From Paulinella micropora (Eukaryota > Cercozoa > Imbricatea > Euglyphida), in contig BJOX01000131.1 in the NCBI GenBank assembly GCA_009731375.1, forward strand, positions 284,942 to 348,941: a DNA stretch of 64,000 nt, in the 5' to 3' direction. Shown here piece by piece: positions 52,780 to 63,915 of this stretch. The notes beneath the pieces are model-generated. The model did no database searches and was not told the origin of the DNA. It saw only the letters and a program-made list of their open reading frames with translations. Every line of letters starts with the position of its first letter. Position 1 is the stretch's first letter. The position numbers were made by a program, and so were the translations under genes.

Positions 52780-53110
52780 AGATATATAGATAGATAGATA
52801 GATAGATAGAGAGATAGATAGATCAGATAGATAGATAGATTAGATAGATAGTGTATGTACAAATACACACGTACATACTTTACGTACATACATACACACA
52901 TACATACAGCCATGCATACAGGCGCAACACACGCTAATATCACGCTAACCGGCATACATAGTATTACAGACGTATACAAATACATATGTACGTAAGTATT
53001 ACATACCCGCACAAACAAAATACGTACATGCATATGCATACAAACAGTGCAGCCAGGTTCAGACATATAGATATACACACATACATACGTACGTACATCC
53101 ACATACACAA
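52780..53110. repeat. (GATA)n then degenerate (CATA)n
   Basis: GATA to 52850, then CATA/CGTA-rich sequence. Confidence 0.85.
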
Positions 53111-53213
53111 GTCATTCCAACAGTCAGACAGAGCAGCCAGGCCCGGAACAGACATATTGCCATTTTTGGTCTTCAGTAACTCGTGATGGTATAATTCGTC
53201 ACAAGTCCCGATG

Positions 53214-53214
53214 G

Positions 53215-53249
<35 letters not shown>
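53214..53249. repeat. Poly-A run
   Basis: About 33 A. Could be a retroposon tail, but no body is recognisable. Confidence 0.9.
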
Positions 53250-53252
<3 letters not shown>

Positions 53253-53400
53253 CATCAAGGAATGATTGAAAGTAAACATGACTTTGTCTGAGGTTGTTGC
53301 TCCCAGACCAAGCCGCACTTGGCTTGAATTCTTCCTTGATTGCTTTTTTTTAAATTTTATTTATTTATTTATTTTATTACTATTATTATTATTACTATTA

Positions 53401-53568
53401 GGGAGTACATAGGCCATCGGTCCTTTCCATGGGCTGATTGGTATAAAGCTCCTAGAGTAATGTTCTTTGCCGTCACTTCCTTTATTCCACCGATTGGTGT
53501 GGAGACTTTCCTTATGGAATGGAGGATTGGATGCACATGGCCTTTTGGCTCAGCAATTGGCAGGAGAT
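53401..53568. repeat. Element between two (ATT)n arrays (unclassified)
   Basis: 168 bp of unique-looking sequence with (ATT)n at 53375-53400 and 53569-53612. Same layout as repeat B and the SINEs. Only one copy in the window. Confidence 0.4.
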
Positions 53569-53613
53569 ACACTATTATTACTATTATTATTATTATTATT
53601 TTTATTATTATTG

Positions 53614-53732
53614 TTGGAACTGCCCTTGCGGGGGTGTCATTAGAGCTTATCGTCAATTCTTCGTACTCCCCTCACGGGTGAGACGATGGAGGCGCATGTG
53701 CAGAAATGCATCAGCCATTGACAGAGAAGCAC

Positions 53733-53783
<51 letters not shown>
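53614..53783 (+). mobile_element. tRNA-derived SINE, copy 3 (5'-truncated)
   Basis: Body from TTGGAACTGCCCTTGCGGG to AGAGAAGCACT, then an (ATT)n tail at 53734-53783. Plus orientation; the tRNA head is missing, and (ATT)n precedes it. Confidence 0.85.
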
Positions 53784-53784
<1 letters not shown>

Positions 53785-53870
53785 TTACATCGGAACTTTT
53801 AATACCGTCACGAAATGTTAAAAACCAAATGGTGATATACACACATACATACGTACGTACATCCGACAAC

Positions 53871-54084
53871 AAGAAGTTCCTTGTTCTTACGTACAAAATC
53901 AGCTATGACTTCAAGCGCTTTTCTCAACCAATTCTTGCGTCCCGAACCTGCGCCATGGACTTCTTCGAAAGCTTGATGAGAGCTTTGACAAACGAGCTAC
54001 TACGCAGGCCGCAGTAAACCAGAATCGGCTGAGAACGCAGCGCTTGAAAGCATGGTTCATTGTAGGAAGAACTAGGAACTTCCC
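53871..54084. mobile_element. Foldback MITE, copy 20
   Basis: AAGAAGTTCCTTGTTC start, ACTAGGAACTTCCC end followed by AT. Confidence 0.85.
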
Positions 54085-54099
54085 ATGTATCTATCTATT

Positions 54100-54157
<58 letters not shown>

Positions 54158-54183
54158 CATCTATCTATCTATCTATCTATCTA

Positions 54184-54251
<68 letters not shown>

Positions 54252-54282
54252 CTCTGTCTATGTATCGATCTATCTATCTACG
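54085..54282. repeat. (CTAT)n microsatellite
   Basis: Starts at the end of a MITE. Confidence 0.95.
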
Positions 54283-54401
54283 TGTTACCCAGCTGGTTCC
54301 AACAGTTAGACAGAGCAGCCAGGTCAGAGCTAGTGCATGGTAGAGGCGGTGGCACCAGCCCCCAGGAGGCTCCGGCAGCCACCAGGCAGCTAGCAGCAGG
54401 G

Positions 54402-54520
54402 ACATACATACATACATACATACATACATAAATTTCTGAAATTTCTCCGTATGTATGTATGTATGTATGTATGTATTTGCTTACATACATACATACATAC
54501 GGAGAAATTTCAGATATTTA
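54402..54520. repeat. (ATAC)n ... (TATG)n ... (CATA)n with inverted AT-rich words
   Basis: AATTTCTGAAATTTCTCCGT and ACGGAGAAATTTCAGA around TATG/CATA arrays form an inverted repeat. Confidence 0.8.
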
Positions 54521-54700
54521 AGTGAAAAAAAAAATGTAGAAAATTTTTCTCTCTGGTTTTCTTTTTTTTTTTTTTTTGGTTTTGTGTTACACAAGAAAAT
54601 CACATCACAAATCCGTCTCGAATGTCCTCTTTCTCCTAGTTTGATATACTCTTAATTGGCTTTTTTCTGGTGGTGGAGCGATCCCACATGGGGCGTTCCT

Positions 54701-54710
54701 CATGATGATG

Positions 54711-54790
<80 letters not shown>
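54701..54790. repeat. (AAT)n microsatellite, SINE tail
   Basis: Tail of the next SINE read on the minus strand. Confidence 0.9.
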
Positions 54791-54791
<1 letters not shown>

Positions 54792-55057
54792 GTGCTTCTC
54801 TGTCAATGGCTGATGCAAATCTGCACATGCGCCTCCATCGTCTCACCCGTGAGGGGAGTACGAAGAATTGACGATAAGCTCTAATGACACCCCCGCAAGG
54901 ACAGTTCCAACACTTCCAGACGGGCCGGTATGTTCAATGAAAATACTGGTCCAGACGGATCGGTATGTTCAATGAAAATACTGGTGGCACCGACGGGAAT
55001 CGAACTGGCGACAGGGCCCAGATGGTAGAACTTGACCACTGGGCTATCACGGTGTCC
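54791..55057 (-). mobile_element. tRNA-derived SINE, copy 4 (full length, internal duplication)
   Basis: Same as copy 2 but with a ~43-bp tandem duplication around CGGTATGTTCAATGAAAATA. A and B boxes are kept. (AAT)n lies on both sides. Confidence 0.9.
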
Positions 55058-55099
<42 letters not shown>

Positions 55100-55100
55100 T
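55058..55100. repeat. (AAT)n on the head side of the SINE
   Basis: Array where a 3' tail cannot be, so it was probably present before insertion. Confidence 0.85.
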
Positions 55101-55450
55101 AATAATTAATAACAAAATAATAATGATAAGTAAGACGGGAGGTGAAGGCAGCGAAACTTCCCGGTACTTGCGGTGATTCCCGGGCGGTGATTCCCGGAAA
55201 CTTTACCGCATTTTCGCCCCACATGTCTTGTGGCTTCCCGGGAAACCAGGATTCATTTAGCATCAAATTTCCCGCAAATTACAGGCCAGAATCGGCGCTA
55301 ATTCCTGGGAGCCCAGCCCCGTGTGTCCTTTGGAAGATCTTCACCAGAGAGAGGGGTTGCATGGCTTCTTTGAAGCACTATGTGACACTAAGCTTTTCAA
55401 CTTTGGGTAAGAAAGCCGTTAAAGAGGAAAAGCAGAAAATGACTGAGAAC
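55101..55450. other. Non-repeat stretch, no gene supported
   Basis: Contains CCCGG(G/A)-rich palindromic words near 55160-55200 and 55240. Confidence 0.35.
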
Positions 55451-55573
55451 CACAGTTAGAAAATGGCAGTGCGATAAAGCCGTAAGGAGTCGTTACTGAG
55501 CAAAGTTAACCGGGTTGCGCGGTCGCTAACGGTTACACACGGCTACATCGCACAGTGCGATGGTGCAACTGTG
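55451..55573. mobile_element. Second MITE family, copy 1
   Basis: Starts CACAGTTAG and ends CAACTGTG. Inverted arms share GCAGTGCGATAAAGCCG / CGGCTACATCGCACAGTGC. ATGACTGAGAAC lies directly on both sides (55439-55450 and 55574-55585). Confidence 0.75.
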
Positions 55574-55683
55574 ATGACTGAGAACGAAGCCCGCGAAGTT
55601 GAGAAAGCTCACTGTAACCAAGCAAGTGCTTAGTAAAGTGTGAGCCTCTCTTTGAGTTGAAAGCCATTATCACAGGGAGCTTC

Positions 55684-55693
55684 GTTGAGTATA

Positions 55694-55736
<43 letters not shown>

Positions 55737-55800
55737 TATATATATATATGAGTATATATATATATGAGTATATATATATATGAGTATATATATATATAAT
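55684..55800. repeat. (TA)n and (TATATGAG)n microsatellite
   Basis: Dinucleotide run then a longer unit repeated four times. Confidence 0.9.
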
Positions 55801-55939
55801 GTGTGTAGGGGGGCACATACATTTTTTAAGAAGAAAGAAGGATACGAAAGAGAAGTAGAACAAAAAGGAAAAGAAAGACCAGACAGGAGGAAAGAGAGAA
55901 GTGTAAGGCCAGGGGGGGAGGGGGAAGGGGGGGGGGGGG

Positions 55940-55949
55940 NNNNNNNNNN
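55940..55949. other. Assembly gap (10 N)
   Basis: Preceded by a G run. Confidence 0.95.
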
Positions 55950-56071
55950 CAGAGCACGATGCAAAACAAGATAAGCTCCGCTGGGGAATCAAGGCAAGTG
56001 GAAGTGTTGAACGTGAGAAAAACTTTTATGGCCAGCATAAGGATAAAATCTTGTACGCGACGCGCCAAATT

Positions 56072-56125
56072 CGACACTTTTTGCGGGCTCGCCGGCCTAG
56101 GCCTAGCTCGCCCGCAAAACACGCA
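56072..56125. repeat. Palindromic GC-rich segment
   Basis: TTTTTGCGGGCTCGCCGG and CTCGCCCGCAAAA flank GGCCTAGGCC. Confidence 0.7.
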
Positions 56126-56239
56126 AAATTTTTGGCTTGCCGCATAATCTACTATTACGAAACAAAATACATGCCAGAAGACGACGACACAAGACAGAGC
56201 TATGTAGCATAGATATTTAAACGTGTATTCCAACGTCGG

Positions 56240-56505
56240 ACCTTCCAGAGGGCAGCACTCGAAGCTCAAAGGCATTTCCCAGCCTGAGCTGCTCAAATCC
56301 GTTCGCAACACGCTCACTTGCTTCCCCGACACCGCCACTGCGAACTGGTCGTCGCAGGTATACACGCCCCGCCAGTTGTGCTTGTTGACCCGAGCGGGGC
56401 ACGCCACCTCTGCGGACATGGTGATGGTCTTGGTGCTGAAGGCAGAACTGCCGAAATCGGCCACCACTGGACTGCTGCAGCCTAGACACATGCACAGTTG
56501 GACAT
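56240..56505 (-). CDS. Exon of a Cys-containing, secreted-type domain (partial)
   Basis: Minus-strand frame VADFGSSAFSTKTITMS, then CPARVNKHNWRGVYTCDD, VAVSGKQVSVLRTDLSSSGW and SFECCP. The even spacing of Cys, Trp and beta-strand-like segments suggests a small extracellular domain, family not named. It stays open to about 56505, where the second-family MITE begins, so that insertion may have cut the gene. No start codon or partner exon found. Confidence 0.35.
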
Positions 56506-56619
56506 AGCGCAGTGCGCATATAGCCGTTAGTAGCCGTTAGCGACCGGGTAACCCAGTAGATTTTTTTTGCTCAGTAACGGTTTCTAATGGCTATATCGCA
56601 CTGCGGTTGTCTAATTGTG
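56493..56619. mobile_element. Second MITE family, copy 2
   Basis: Starts CACAGTTGGAC and ends AATTGTG. Arms pair over about 35 bp (GCGCAGTGCGCATATAGCCG / GGCTATATCGCACTGCGG). Opposite orientation to copy 1. ATG on both sides. Confidence 0.75.
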
Positions 56620-56639
56620 ATGCCCACAACACGGGTTGC

Positions 56640-56641
56640 AC

Positions 56642-56711
<70 letters not shown>

Positions 56712-56744
56712 GGACAGACAGACACATACACATAGATAGATAGG

Positions 56745-56796
<52 letters not shown>

Positions 56797-56910
56797 CTAC
56801 TTCTGCTGCTGCTGCTACTACTGCTGCTGCGACTTCTCATACTACTGCTATTACTCTTACTACTGCTACAACTTTTACTACTGCTACCATTGCTACGTGT
56901 CTTACCACTA
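56640..56910. repeat. (GATA)n then (CTG/CTA)n microsatellite
   Basis: GATA to 56795, with a GACAGACAGACACATACACA interruption, then degenerate CTA/CTG triplets. Confidence 0.9.
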
Positions 56911-57006
56911 CTACTTTTACTAAACTTCTTCTCTCTGTCCTAACTCTTCCAGCCGAGCTTTTCCTGCTCTCTATCCTGTCTGCTCTCTGTCTGGCTGTCT
57001 CTCTGT

Positions 57007-57140
57007 GTGTGTGTGTCTCCTTTTTTTAAAATTTTTATTTTTGTTTTTATTCATTTATTTATTTCATCTTTCTTTCTTTCTTTGTGTGTGTCTATGTGTG
57101 TGTGTGTGTGTGTGTGGGCAGGTGGATGGGTGGGTGGGGG
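57007..57140. repeat. (GT)n, (TTTA)n and (TTTC)n simple sequence
   Basis: Mixed blocks. Confidence 0.8.
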
Positions 57141-57314
57141 TACGTTACGCTTGCCCGCTTTCTCTTCTCACAACTTAGCTTATTTTCCTTATTGTTGTTC
57201 TTACTGCCTGCTCCCTGCTTGCTTCTGTACGTTGCAGTGAGGCCGACAAACGCCTGCTCAATGAAGAAGTTGTCAAGAGCTCTGGCTATCTATCTGTATA
57301 TCTATCTATCTATC

Positions 57315-57643
57315 TTTATACTAGACTGTCGGTTGTCGATGATGCTCTGCGGAGATGCCACAGTCTCAAAACTCCATCTGCTTACTGGGTCCTCTGTAAT
57401 GGAGGTGGGAGCTCCTTCTGCAAGGGGCGCTTATGGAACGAGCCCTGGCCCCGCCCGGTACTGGGGAGGTTTGAGCTCTCGATGAGACATGCTGTCGAGA
57501 GAGCTCTTCTGGTATCGCCTGTATTAGTCCCTTCCGTGCAAATATCACGGCTTAGCTGGGCATCGGGTAAATACTTTGCCCACAGACCCCTTCGGTTGAC
57601 GAAATCGGAAGCTCGTTTTTTCTGGCATTAGTCGATATCTCAT
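57315..57643. repeat. Repeat C, copy 3 (5'-truncated, with insertion)
   Basis: Matches 44155-44410 but carries a ~35-bp palindromic insert (GAGCTCTCGATGAGACATGC, then TCGAGAGAGCTC). Bordered by CTAT arrays. Confidence 0.8.
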
Positions 57644-57654
57644 CTGTCTATCTG

Positions 57655-57661
57655 TCTTACC

Positions 57662-57696
<35 letters not shown>

Positions 57697-57731
57697 ATTT
57701 AATCTAATCTAATCTAATCTAATCTAATCTA

Positions 57732-57784
<53 letters not shown>

Positions 57785-57835
57785 CTATCTATCTGTCTTT
57801 CTTTCTTTGTCTGTCTGTCTATGTATCCATCCATC

Positions 57836-57898
<63 letters not shown>

Positions 57899-57929
57899 CA
57901 TCCAGCTACCTACCTACCTACCTACCTAC

Positions 57930-58002
<73 letters not shown>

Positions 58003-58060
58003 CATCTACGTGTCCACCTACCTACCTACTTCTATTCATTCTTCATGTCTACCTCTATCT
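57655..58060. repeat. (CTAT)n, (CTAAT)n and (CTAC)n microsatellite
   Basis: Includes an embedded (TAATC)n block at 57700-57735. Confidence 0.95.
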
Positions 58061-58195
58061 ATACGTACCTCTGGGTGAGAGCGGGCTGAGGAAGTAGCAG
58101 CCAACTTCCGCAGTAATGAGAACGGACACCACAAAGGCCAGACTCCACATTAACAGAGCCTGAGTGCGCGACTCACTAGAGCGTCAAACCAAAAT

Positions 58196-58385
58196 GAGAA
58201 GTCGCTAGTTACTAAGTACAATGAACAAAGACTTTTGAATACTTCGTGCCTGGCCAATTCTTGCGCCCAAAGCGTGAGGTATGGCCCGTTAGAGAGGCCT
58301 TGTCAAGTCCTTTCAAATGAGACATGACTGAGGACGGAGTGCTTAAAGTTAACGGTTCATTGTTCATAGTGCTTATGAACTTCTT
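58196..58385. mobile_element. Foldback MITE, copy 21 (diverged)
   Basis: GAGAAGTCGCTAG start preceded by AT; ATGAACTTCTT end. An extra end fragment GAGAGGTTCCTAGTTATTAC follows at 58388. Confidence 0.75.
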
Positions 58386-58412
58386 ATGAGAGGTTCCTAG
58401 TTATTACACCAA

Positions 58413-58612
58413 GAGAGGTTCCTAGTTCTTAATTACAATGAACAATGACTTCAAGCGCTTCGTTTTCCAGCCGATTCTGGTTATTGCAGCTTGTGTAGTA
58501 GCTCGTTTGAAATCTCTCGTCAAGAGCTTTCTAATGAGCCATGATGCAGGTTGTAAACATAAGGACTAGCTGAGAACGAAGCGCTTGAAGTCATTGTAGT
58601 TAAGGACTTCTC
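58413..58612. mobile_element. Foldback MITE, copy 22
   Basis: GAGAGGTTCCTAGTTC start, TTAAGGACTTCTC end; right arm shortened by ~10 bp. Confidence 0.85.
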
Positions 58613-58769
58613 AACCTCTTCAAAACCACCATCGACATCGAGGTCCATATAACCACTGTTAAACCATGTAGATATAGACATCGACATAGATCTAAAGCTA
58701 AAATAACTCTGGAATCAATAGAACCATATCTATAAAACATGAATACAATACACATTGTGTGGGCGTGGC

Positions 58770-58895
58770 TGTTGGTGTTGTTGTTGTTGTTGTTGTTGCT
58801 GCTGCTGCTGCTGTTGTTATTTCTGCTGCTGCTGCTGTTGTTGTTATTGTTGTTGTTGTTGTTGTTGTTGCTTGTTGCTTGTTGTTGTTGTTGTT
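58770..58895. repeat. (TTG/CTG)n microsatellite
   Basis: Triplet array. Confidence 0.9.
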
Positions 58896-58922
58896 CGTGG
58901 ACAGTGTTCGCTCCACCAGCAT

Positions 58923-59145
58923 GAGAAGTTCCTAGTTCTTAATGACAATCAGCAATAACTTCAGGCGCCTCGTTCTCAGCCAATTCTGCTTGCTGTCGTT
59001 TGTGCAGTAGCTCATTAGAAATCTCTCAGCAGGGGCTTTCAGTGGCTTTCTAATGAGCCATGACACAGGTCGTAAGCACAAGGATCGGCTGAGAACAAAT
59101 CGCTTGAAGTCACTGCTCATGGTACTTAAGAACTAGGAACTTCTC
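58923..59145. mobile_element. Foldback MITE, copy 23
   Basis: GAGAAGTTCCTAGTTC start, ACTAGGAACTTCTC end; AT on both sides. A ~12-bp central duplication makes it longer. Confidence 0.9.
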
Positions 59146-59150
59146 ATCGC

Positions 59151-59338
59151 GGTCTAACTACAGTAAACCGTGGCTTCAAGCGCTTGACAATGTGTTCAAA
59201 ACCTGTGTCAAGGCTCATCAGGAAGCTCTTGATGAGAGCTCTCCAACGAGCTACTGCATAAAGCCGTAATAAGAAGAATCGGCTGAGAACGAAGCGCTTG
59301 AAGTTATTGTTAATTGTAGTTAAGAACTAGGAACTTAC
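59151..59338. mobile_element. Foldback MITE, copy 24 (left end lost)
   Basis: Begins at CTAACTACAGTAAACCG; right end GAACTAGGAACTTAC. Confidence 0.8.
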
Positions 59339-59375
59339 CATTTGCGTCGAGAACATGTCTGGTGGCTCATTAGAA

Positions 59376-59586
59376 GAGAGGTTCCTAGTCTTACTTACAA
59401 TGAACAATGACTTCAAGCGCTTCGTTCTCAGCCGATTCTGGTCATTGCGGCTTGTGTAGTAGCTCGTTTGAAAGCTCTCATCAAGAGCTTTCTCATGAGC
59501 CATGATTTAGTTGTAAACACAAGGATTCACTGAGAACGAAGCGCTTGAAGTCATCGCTCATTGTAGTTAAGCACTAGGGACTTCTC
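59376..59586. mobile_element. Foldback MITE, copy 25
   Basis: GAGAGGTTCCTAGTC start, CTAGGGACTTCTC end. Confidence 0.9.
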
Positions 59587-59659
59587 AAGCTCTGGGTGGG
59601 AGCTGTCAAGCGCCCTGCTGCAAAAAGCAACAATGCCAGAATGGGCGGAGATCGAAGCA

Positions 59660-59684
59660 CGGGAAGAAGAAGAAGAAGAAGAAG

Positions 59685-59714
<30 letters not shown>
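59660..59714. repeat. (GAA)n microsatellite
   Basis: About 18 triplets. Confidence 0.95.
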
Positions 59715-59715
<1 letters not shown>

Positions 59716-59725
59716 CGTTGCCGAT

Positions 59726-59910
59726 GGGAAGTTCCTAGTTCTTAACTACAATGAACAATGCTTTCAAGGAGCTTTGATCTCAGCTTGTCCTTGCGTCTCA
59801 ACACTTATCATGCCTCATTAGAAATTAGAAAGCTCTTGACATAAAGAGCTTTCGAAAGAGCTACTGCATAGGCCTGAAGTTAGCAGAATCAGCTGAGAAC
59901 TAAGCACTTA
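59726..59910. mobile_element. Foldback MITE, copy 26 (right end lost)
   Basis: GGGAAGTTCCTAGTTC start preceded by AT; stops at CTGAGAACTAAGCACTTA, where copy 27 begins. Confidence 0.8.
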
Positions 59911-60297
59911 GAGAACTGCCTAGGTCTTAAGTACAATAAGCTATGGCTTCAAGCGCTTCGCTCTCAACCCATTCTTGAGAAGTTCCTAGATCTTAAGTAC
60001 AACGAACCATGATTTCAAGCGCTTCGTTTTCAGCCAATTCTGCTTGCTTTGGCTTCTGCAGTAGCTCATTAGGAAGCTCTCAGCAGGGGCTTTCTCATGA
60101 GCCATGTCAAAGGTCCTAAGCACAAGGCTTGACTGAGAACGAAGCGCTGAAGTCATTGCTGATTGTACTGAAGAACTAGGAAACTCTCTTGCGTCCCAAA
60201 CCTGTGTCATGGTTCATTAGAAAGCAATTGATGAGAGCTTTCGAATGAGCTACTGCACCAGCCTTAATTAGCAGAATCAGCTGGGAACTAAATATTA
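59911..60297. mobile_element. Foldback MITE, copy 27, interrupted by copy 28
   Basis: Left part 59911-59976 and central/right part 60189-60297 (starts GCGTCCCAAACCTGTGTC); the right end is missing. Confidence 0.75.
59977..60188. mobile_element. Foldback MITE, copy 28, nested in copy 27
   Basis: GAGAAGTTCCTAGATC start, ACTAGGAAACTCTC end. Confidence 0.85.
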
Positions 60298-60303
60298 GAA
60301 CTA

Positions 60304-60508
60304 GAGAAGTCCCTAGTTCTTAACTAACAACGACTTCAAGCGCTTCGTTCTCAGCTAATCCTTGTGTTTACAACCTGCATCATGGCTCATTAGAAAGCTC
60401 TTGATGAGCTTTCAAACGAGCTATTACACAAGCCGCAATAACCAGAATCGGCTGAGAACGAAGCGCTTGAAGTCATAAATCCTTGTAGTTAAGAACTAGG
60501 AACCTCTC
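60304..60508. mobile_element. Foldback MITE, copy 29
   Basis: GAGAAGTCCCTAGTTC start, ACTAGGAACCTCTC end. Confidence 0.9.
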
Positions 60509-60718
60509 TAAAAACTTCTAGTTGTACTTAGCAGTAAGAACCTCGCTGTAGCTCTGGTTCCAACATGCAGCACTCCTTCGGATGCAAAGCGCGCCACGGC
60601 ACTCACGGCAAACAGCAGGAAGAGCGATAGCAGCACATCTTTCGCTAAGAAGGCTCGGTTGCAGGTGGAAGGAAGGAGCGATTGGAGCTGGGGCGGCAAG
60701 TCCACGGAAAGGCCCTGC

Positions 60719-60719
60719 A

Positions 60720-60750
<31 letters not shown>

Positions 60751-60800
60751 GAGATAGAAAGAAATATCTCTATTTCTTCCCTTCTCTCCTTTCTCTCTTA

Positions 60801-60845
<45 letters not shown>

Positions 60846-60960
60846 AAACAATAAATACATATATATATTATATGTATGCAATAAGTCATTCCTCTCTAAT
60901 CTCTCCCTCACTCTCCCTCTTTCCCTCCCTCCCTCTCTCTCTCTCTCTCTCCTCTCTCTC
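60719..60960. repeat. (GA)n ... (CT)n inverted dinucleotide arrays
   Basis: GA at 60719-60746, CT at 60807-60843 and 60933-60960. Confidence 0.9.
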
Positions 60961-61031
60961 CGTCTCCGCTCTACTTACGGAGAGACTGAGAGTATAGAGA
61001 GACACCATGACACGAGACCGAAACCACTAAG

Positions 61032-61244
61032 GAGAAGTTCCTTAGTTCTTAATGACAATTAACGATGACTTCAAGCGCTTCTATCTCAGCCAATCTTTGC
61101 GCCCAAAAACCTGTACCATGGCTCATTCAAAAAGCTCTTGATGAGAGCTTTCAAACGAGCCACTACACAAGCGCCAACACGCAGAATTGGCTGCGAATGA
61201 AACGTCCAATGTCATTGCTCATTGTGCTTAACTTGGAACTTCTC
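61032..61244. mobile_element. Foldback MITE, copy 30
   Basis: GAGAAGTTCCTTAGTTC start, CTTGGAACTTCTC end. Confidence 0.85.
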
Positions 61245-61444
61245 CTCTCGTTACTAAGCCTTGGGACTGACAGATATAGTCTTTTCTTCACAGTTCTCGG
61301 GGCTGCTCCTCTCTCTATCTATTTACGTAACCTATCATGTACTTAAGGATCGAGAGATCAACCGCAGGTCACACATTGTGCACAATCACAAGGGTGTGGG
61401 CCTTTGCGCGGATTTGGTGCAATTTGCAGGCAAATTACCGACAT

Positions 61445-61656
61445 GAGGTTCCTAGTTCTTAACTACAATGAACCATGGCTTCAAGCGCTACCCTCTGAGG
61501 CAATCTATGTGTTCAAAACCTGTGTCAAGGCTCATTAAAGAAGGCTCTTGATGAGAGCTCTCCAACGAGCTACTGCATAAGCCGTGATGATCAGAATCGG
61601 CTGAGAACGAAGCGCTTGAAGTTATTGTTCATTGTAGTTAAGAAGTAGGGACTTCT
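61445..61656. mobile_element. Foldback MITE, copy 31
   Basis: GAGGTTCCTAGTTC start, GTAGGGACTTCTA end; AT on both sides. Confidence 0.9.
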
Positions 61657-61828
61657 AATGATTTGACTTGTTGCCACCACGGGAAAATGCTTAGACAAGT
61701 GGACCCGACTCGAATAAGGTGGTCGCTTGACTGTGGAAAATAATGATGGACTTGGGAACGGCACATGTCCATGGCCTCGTCATGGAAAAAAGAGCATTGT
61801 GCTTGCTATGGTCTTGAGAAAATTGAAT

Positions 61829-62041
61829 GAGAAGTCCCTAGTTCTTAACTACACATAATAATGACTTCAAGCGCTTCGAACTCAGCTAATCCTTGTGCTC
61901 ACAACCTGCATCATGGCTCATTAGAAAGCTCTTGATGAGAGCTTTCAAACGAGCTACTACACAAGCCGCAATAACCAGAAATCGGCTGAGAACGAAGCGC
62001 TTGAAGTTATTGTCCATTCTAGTCAAGAACTAGGAACCTCT
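61829..62041. mobile_element. Foldback MITE, copy 32
   Basis: GAGAAGTCCCTAGTTC start, ACTAGGAACCTCTT end; AT on both sides. Confidence 0.9.
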
Positions 62042-62113
62042 TATGGCAAGCGCTATGGTCCATGTCCCACAGTCAAGTGGCCACACCATTCGGGCCGGGA
62101 GTCCCCTTGTCTT

Positions 62114-62326
62114 GAGAAGCCCCTAGTTCTTAAGTACAACGAACAATGACTTCCAGCCCTTCCTTCTCAGCCAATTCTGCTTGCTGTGGCTTGTGCAGTA
62201 GCTCGTTCGAAAGCTCTCATCCAAAGCTTTTCTAATCAGCATGGCACAGGTTTCGGGACGCAAAAATTTATTGAGAACGAAAGGCATGAAGTCAGTGCTC
62301 ATTGTACTTAGGAACCAGGAACTTCT
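62114..62326. mobile_element. Foldback MITE, copy 33
   Basis: GAGAAGCCCCTAGTTC start, CCAGGAACTTCTC end. Left arm of the CTTCCAGCCCTTC type. Confidence 0.9.
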
Positions 62327-62465
62327 CTCATATTTTTGCACTTTTTTCCGGTGTGGCATAAGTAAATTAGTTCGTTCTTTTCCTGACATTATAAATGCAA
62401 AGATTTCGTCATTAAACATTTCTAGCTTTCTAAACTTGGATAGTGGCATCACTTTACAGCTCCAT

Positions 62466-62678
62466 GAGAAGTCCCTAGTTCCTAACTACAATTAACAATG
62501 ACTTCACACGCTTCGTTCTCAGCTTGTCCTTGTCTTGCACATCTGTGTCATGGCTCATTAGAAAGCTGTTGGTGAGAGCTTTCCAACGAGCTACTGTACA
62601 AGCCACGATAGCCAGAACCGACTGAGAACAAAGCGCTTGAAGTCATTGTTCATGGTAGTTAAGAACTAGGAACCTGTC
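62466..62678. mobile_element. Foldback MITE, copy 34
   Basis: GAGAAGTCCCTAGTTC start, ACTAGGAACCTGTC end; AT on both sides. Confidence 0.9.
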
Positions 62679-62679
62679 A

Positions 62680-62856
62680 TACGTATGTACGTATAGTATA
62701 TGTACCCACGTGCGTATGTATAGATGTATGTATCTATATATATGTATGGTATGTATGTATATGTACGTATGTATCAATTTATGCAGGTATGCAGGTATGT
62801 ATCCATGTATGCAATTGTATGTATATATGCATGTCATATGCCTTCAAACCAGCAAT

Positions 62857-62907
<51 letters not shown>

Positions 62908-62950
62908 GTAAGAAAGAAGGTAAGTAAGTAAGTAAGTAAGAAAGAAAGAA
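62680..62950. repeat. (TATG)n then (GAAA)n/(AAGT)n microsatellite
   Basis: TATG to about 62830, GAAA at 62850-62905, AAGT to 62940. Confidence 0.9.
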
Positions 62951-63005
62951 AGACTTCCTGACGTCCGATGCAAACTGAACAGAAAAAGAGTTCCGCAAAG
63001 AATGA

Positions 63006-63887
<882 letters not shown>

Positions 63888-63914
<27 letters not shown>
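63888..63914. repeat. (AAT)n, SINE tail
   Basis: Tail of the last SINE. Confidence 0.9.

Positions 63915-63915
<1 letters not shown>

Noticed and set aside
53214-53249. Processed retrocopy tail (poly-A)
   Set aside because: No recognisable gene body or target duplication next to it.
36361-62678. Regularly recurring GCGCTTGAAG/CTTCAAGCGC words, CRISPR-like at first sight
   Set aside because: Each pair is the two arms of a foldback MITE; spacers are conserved element centres, and the genome is eukaryotic.
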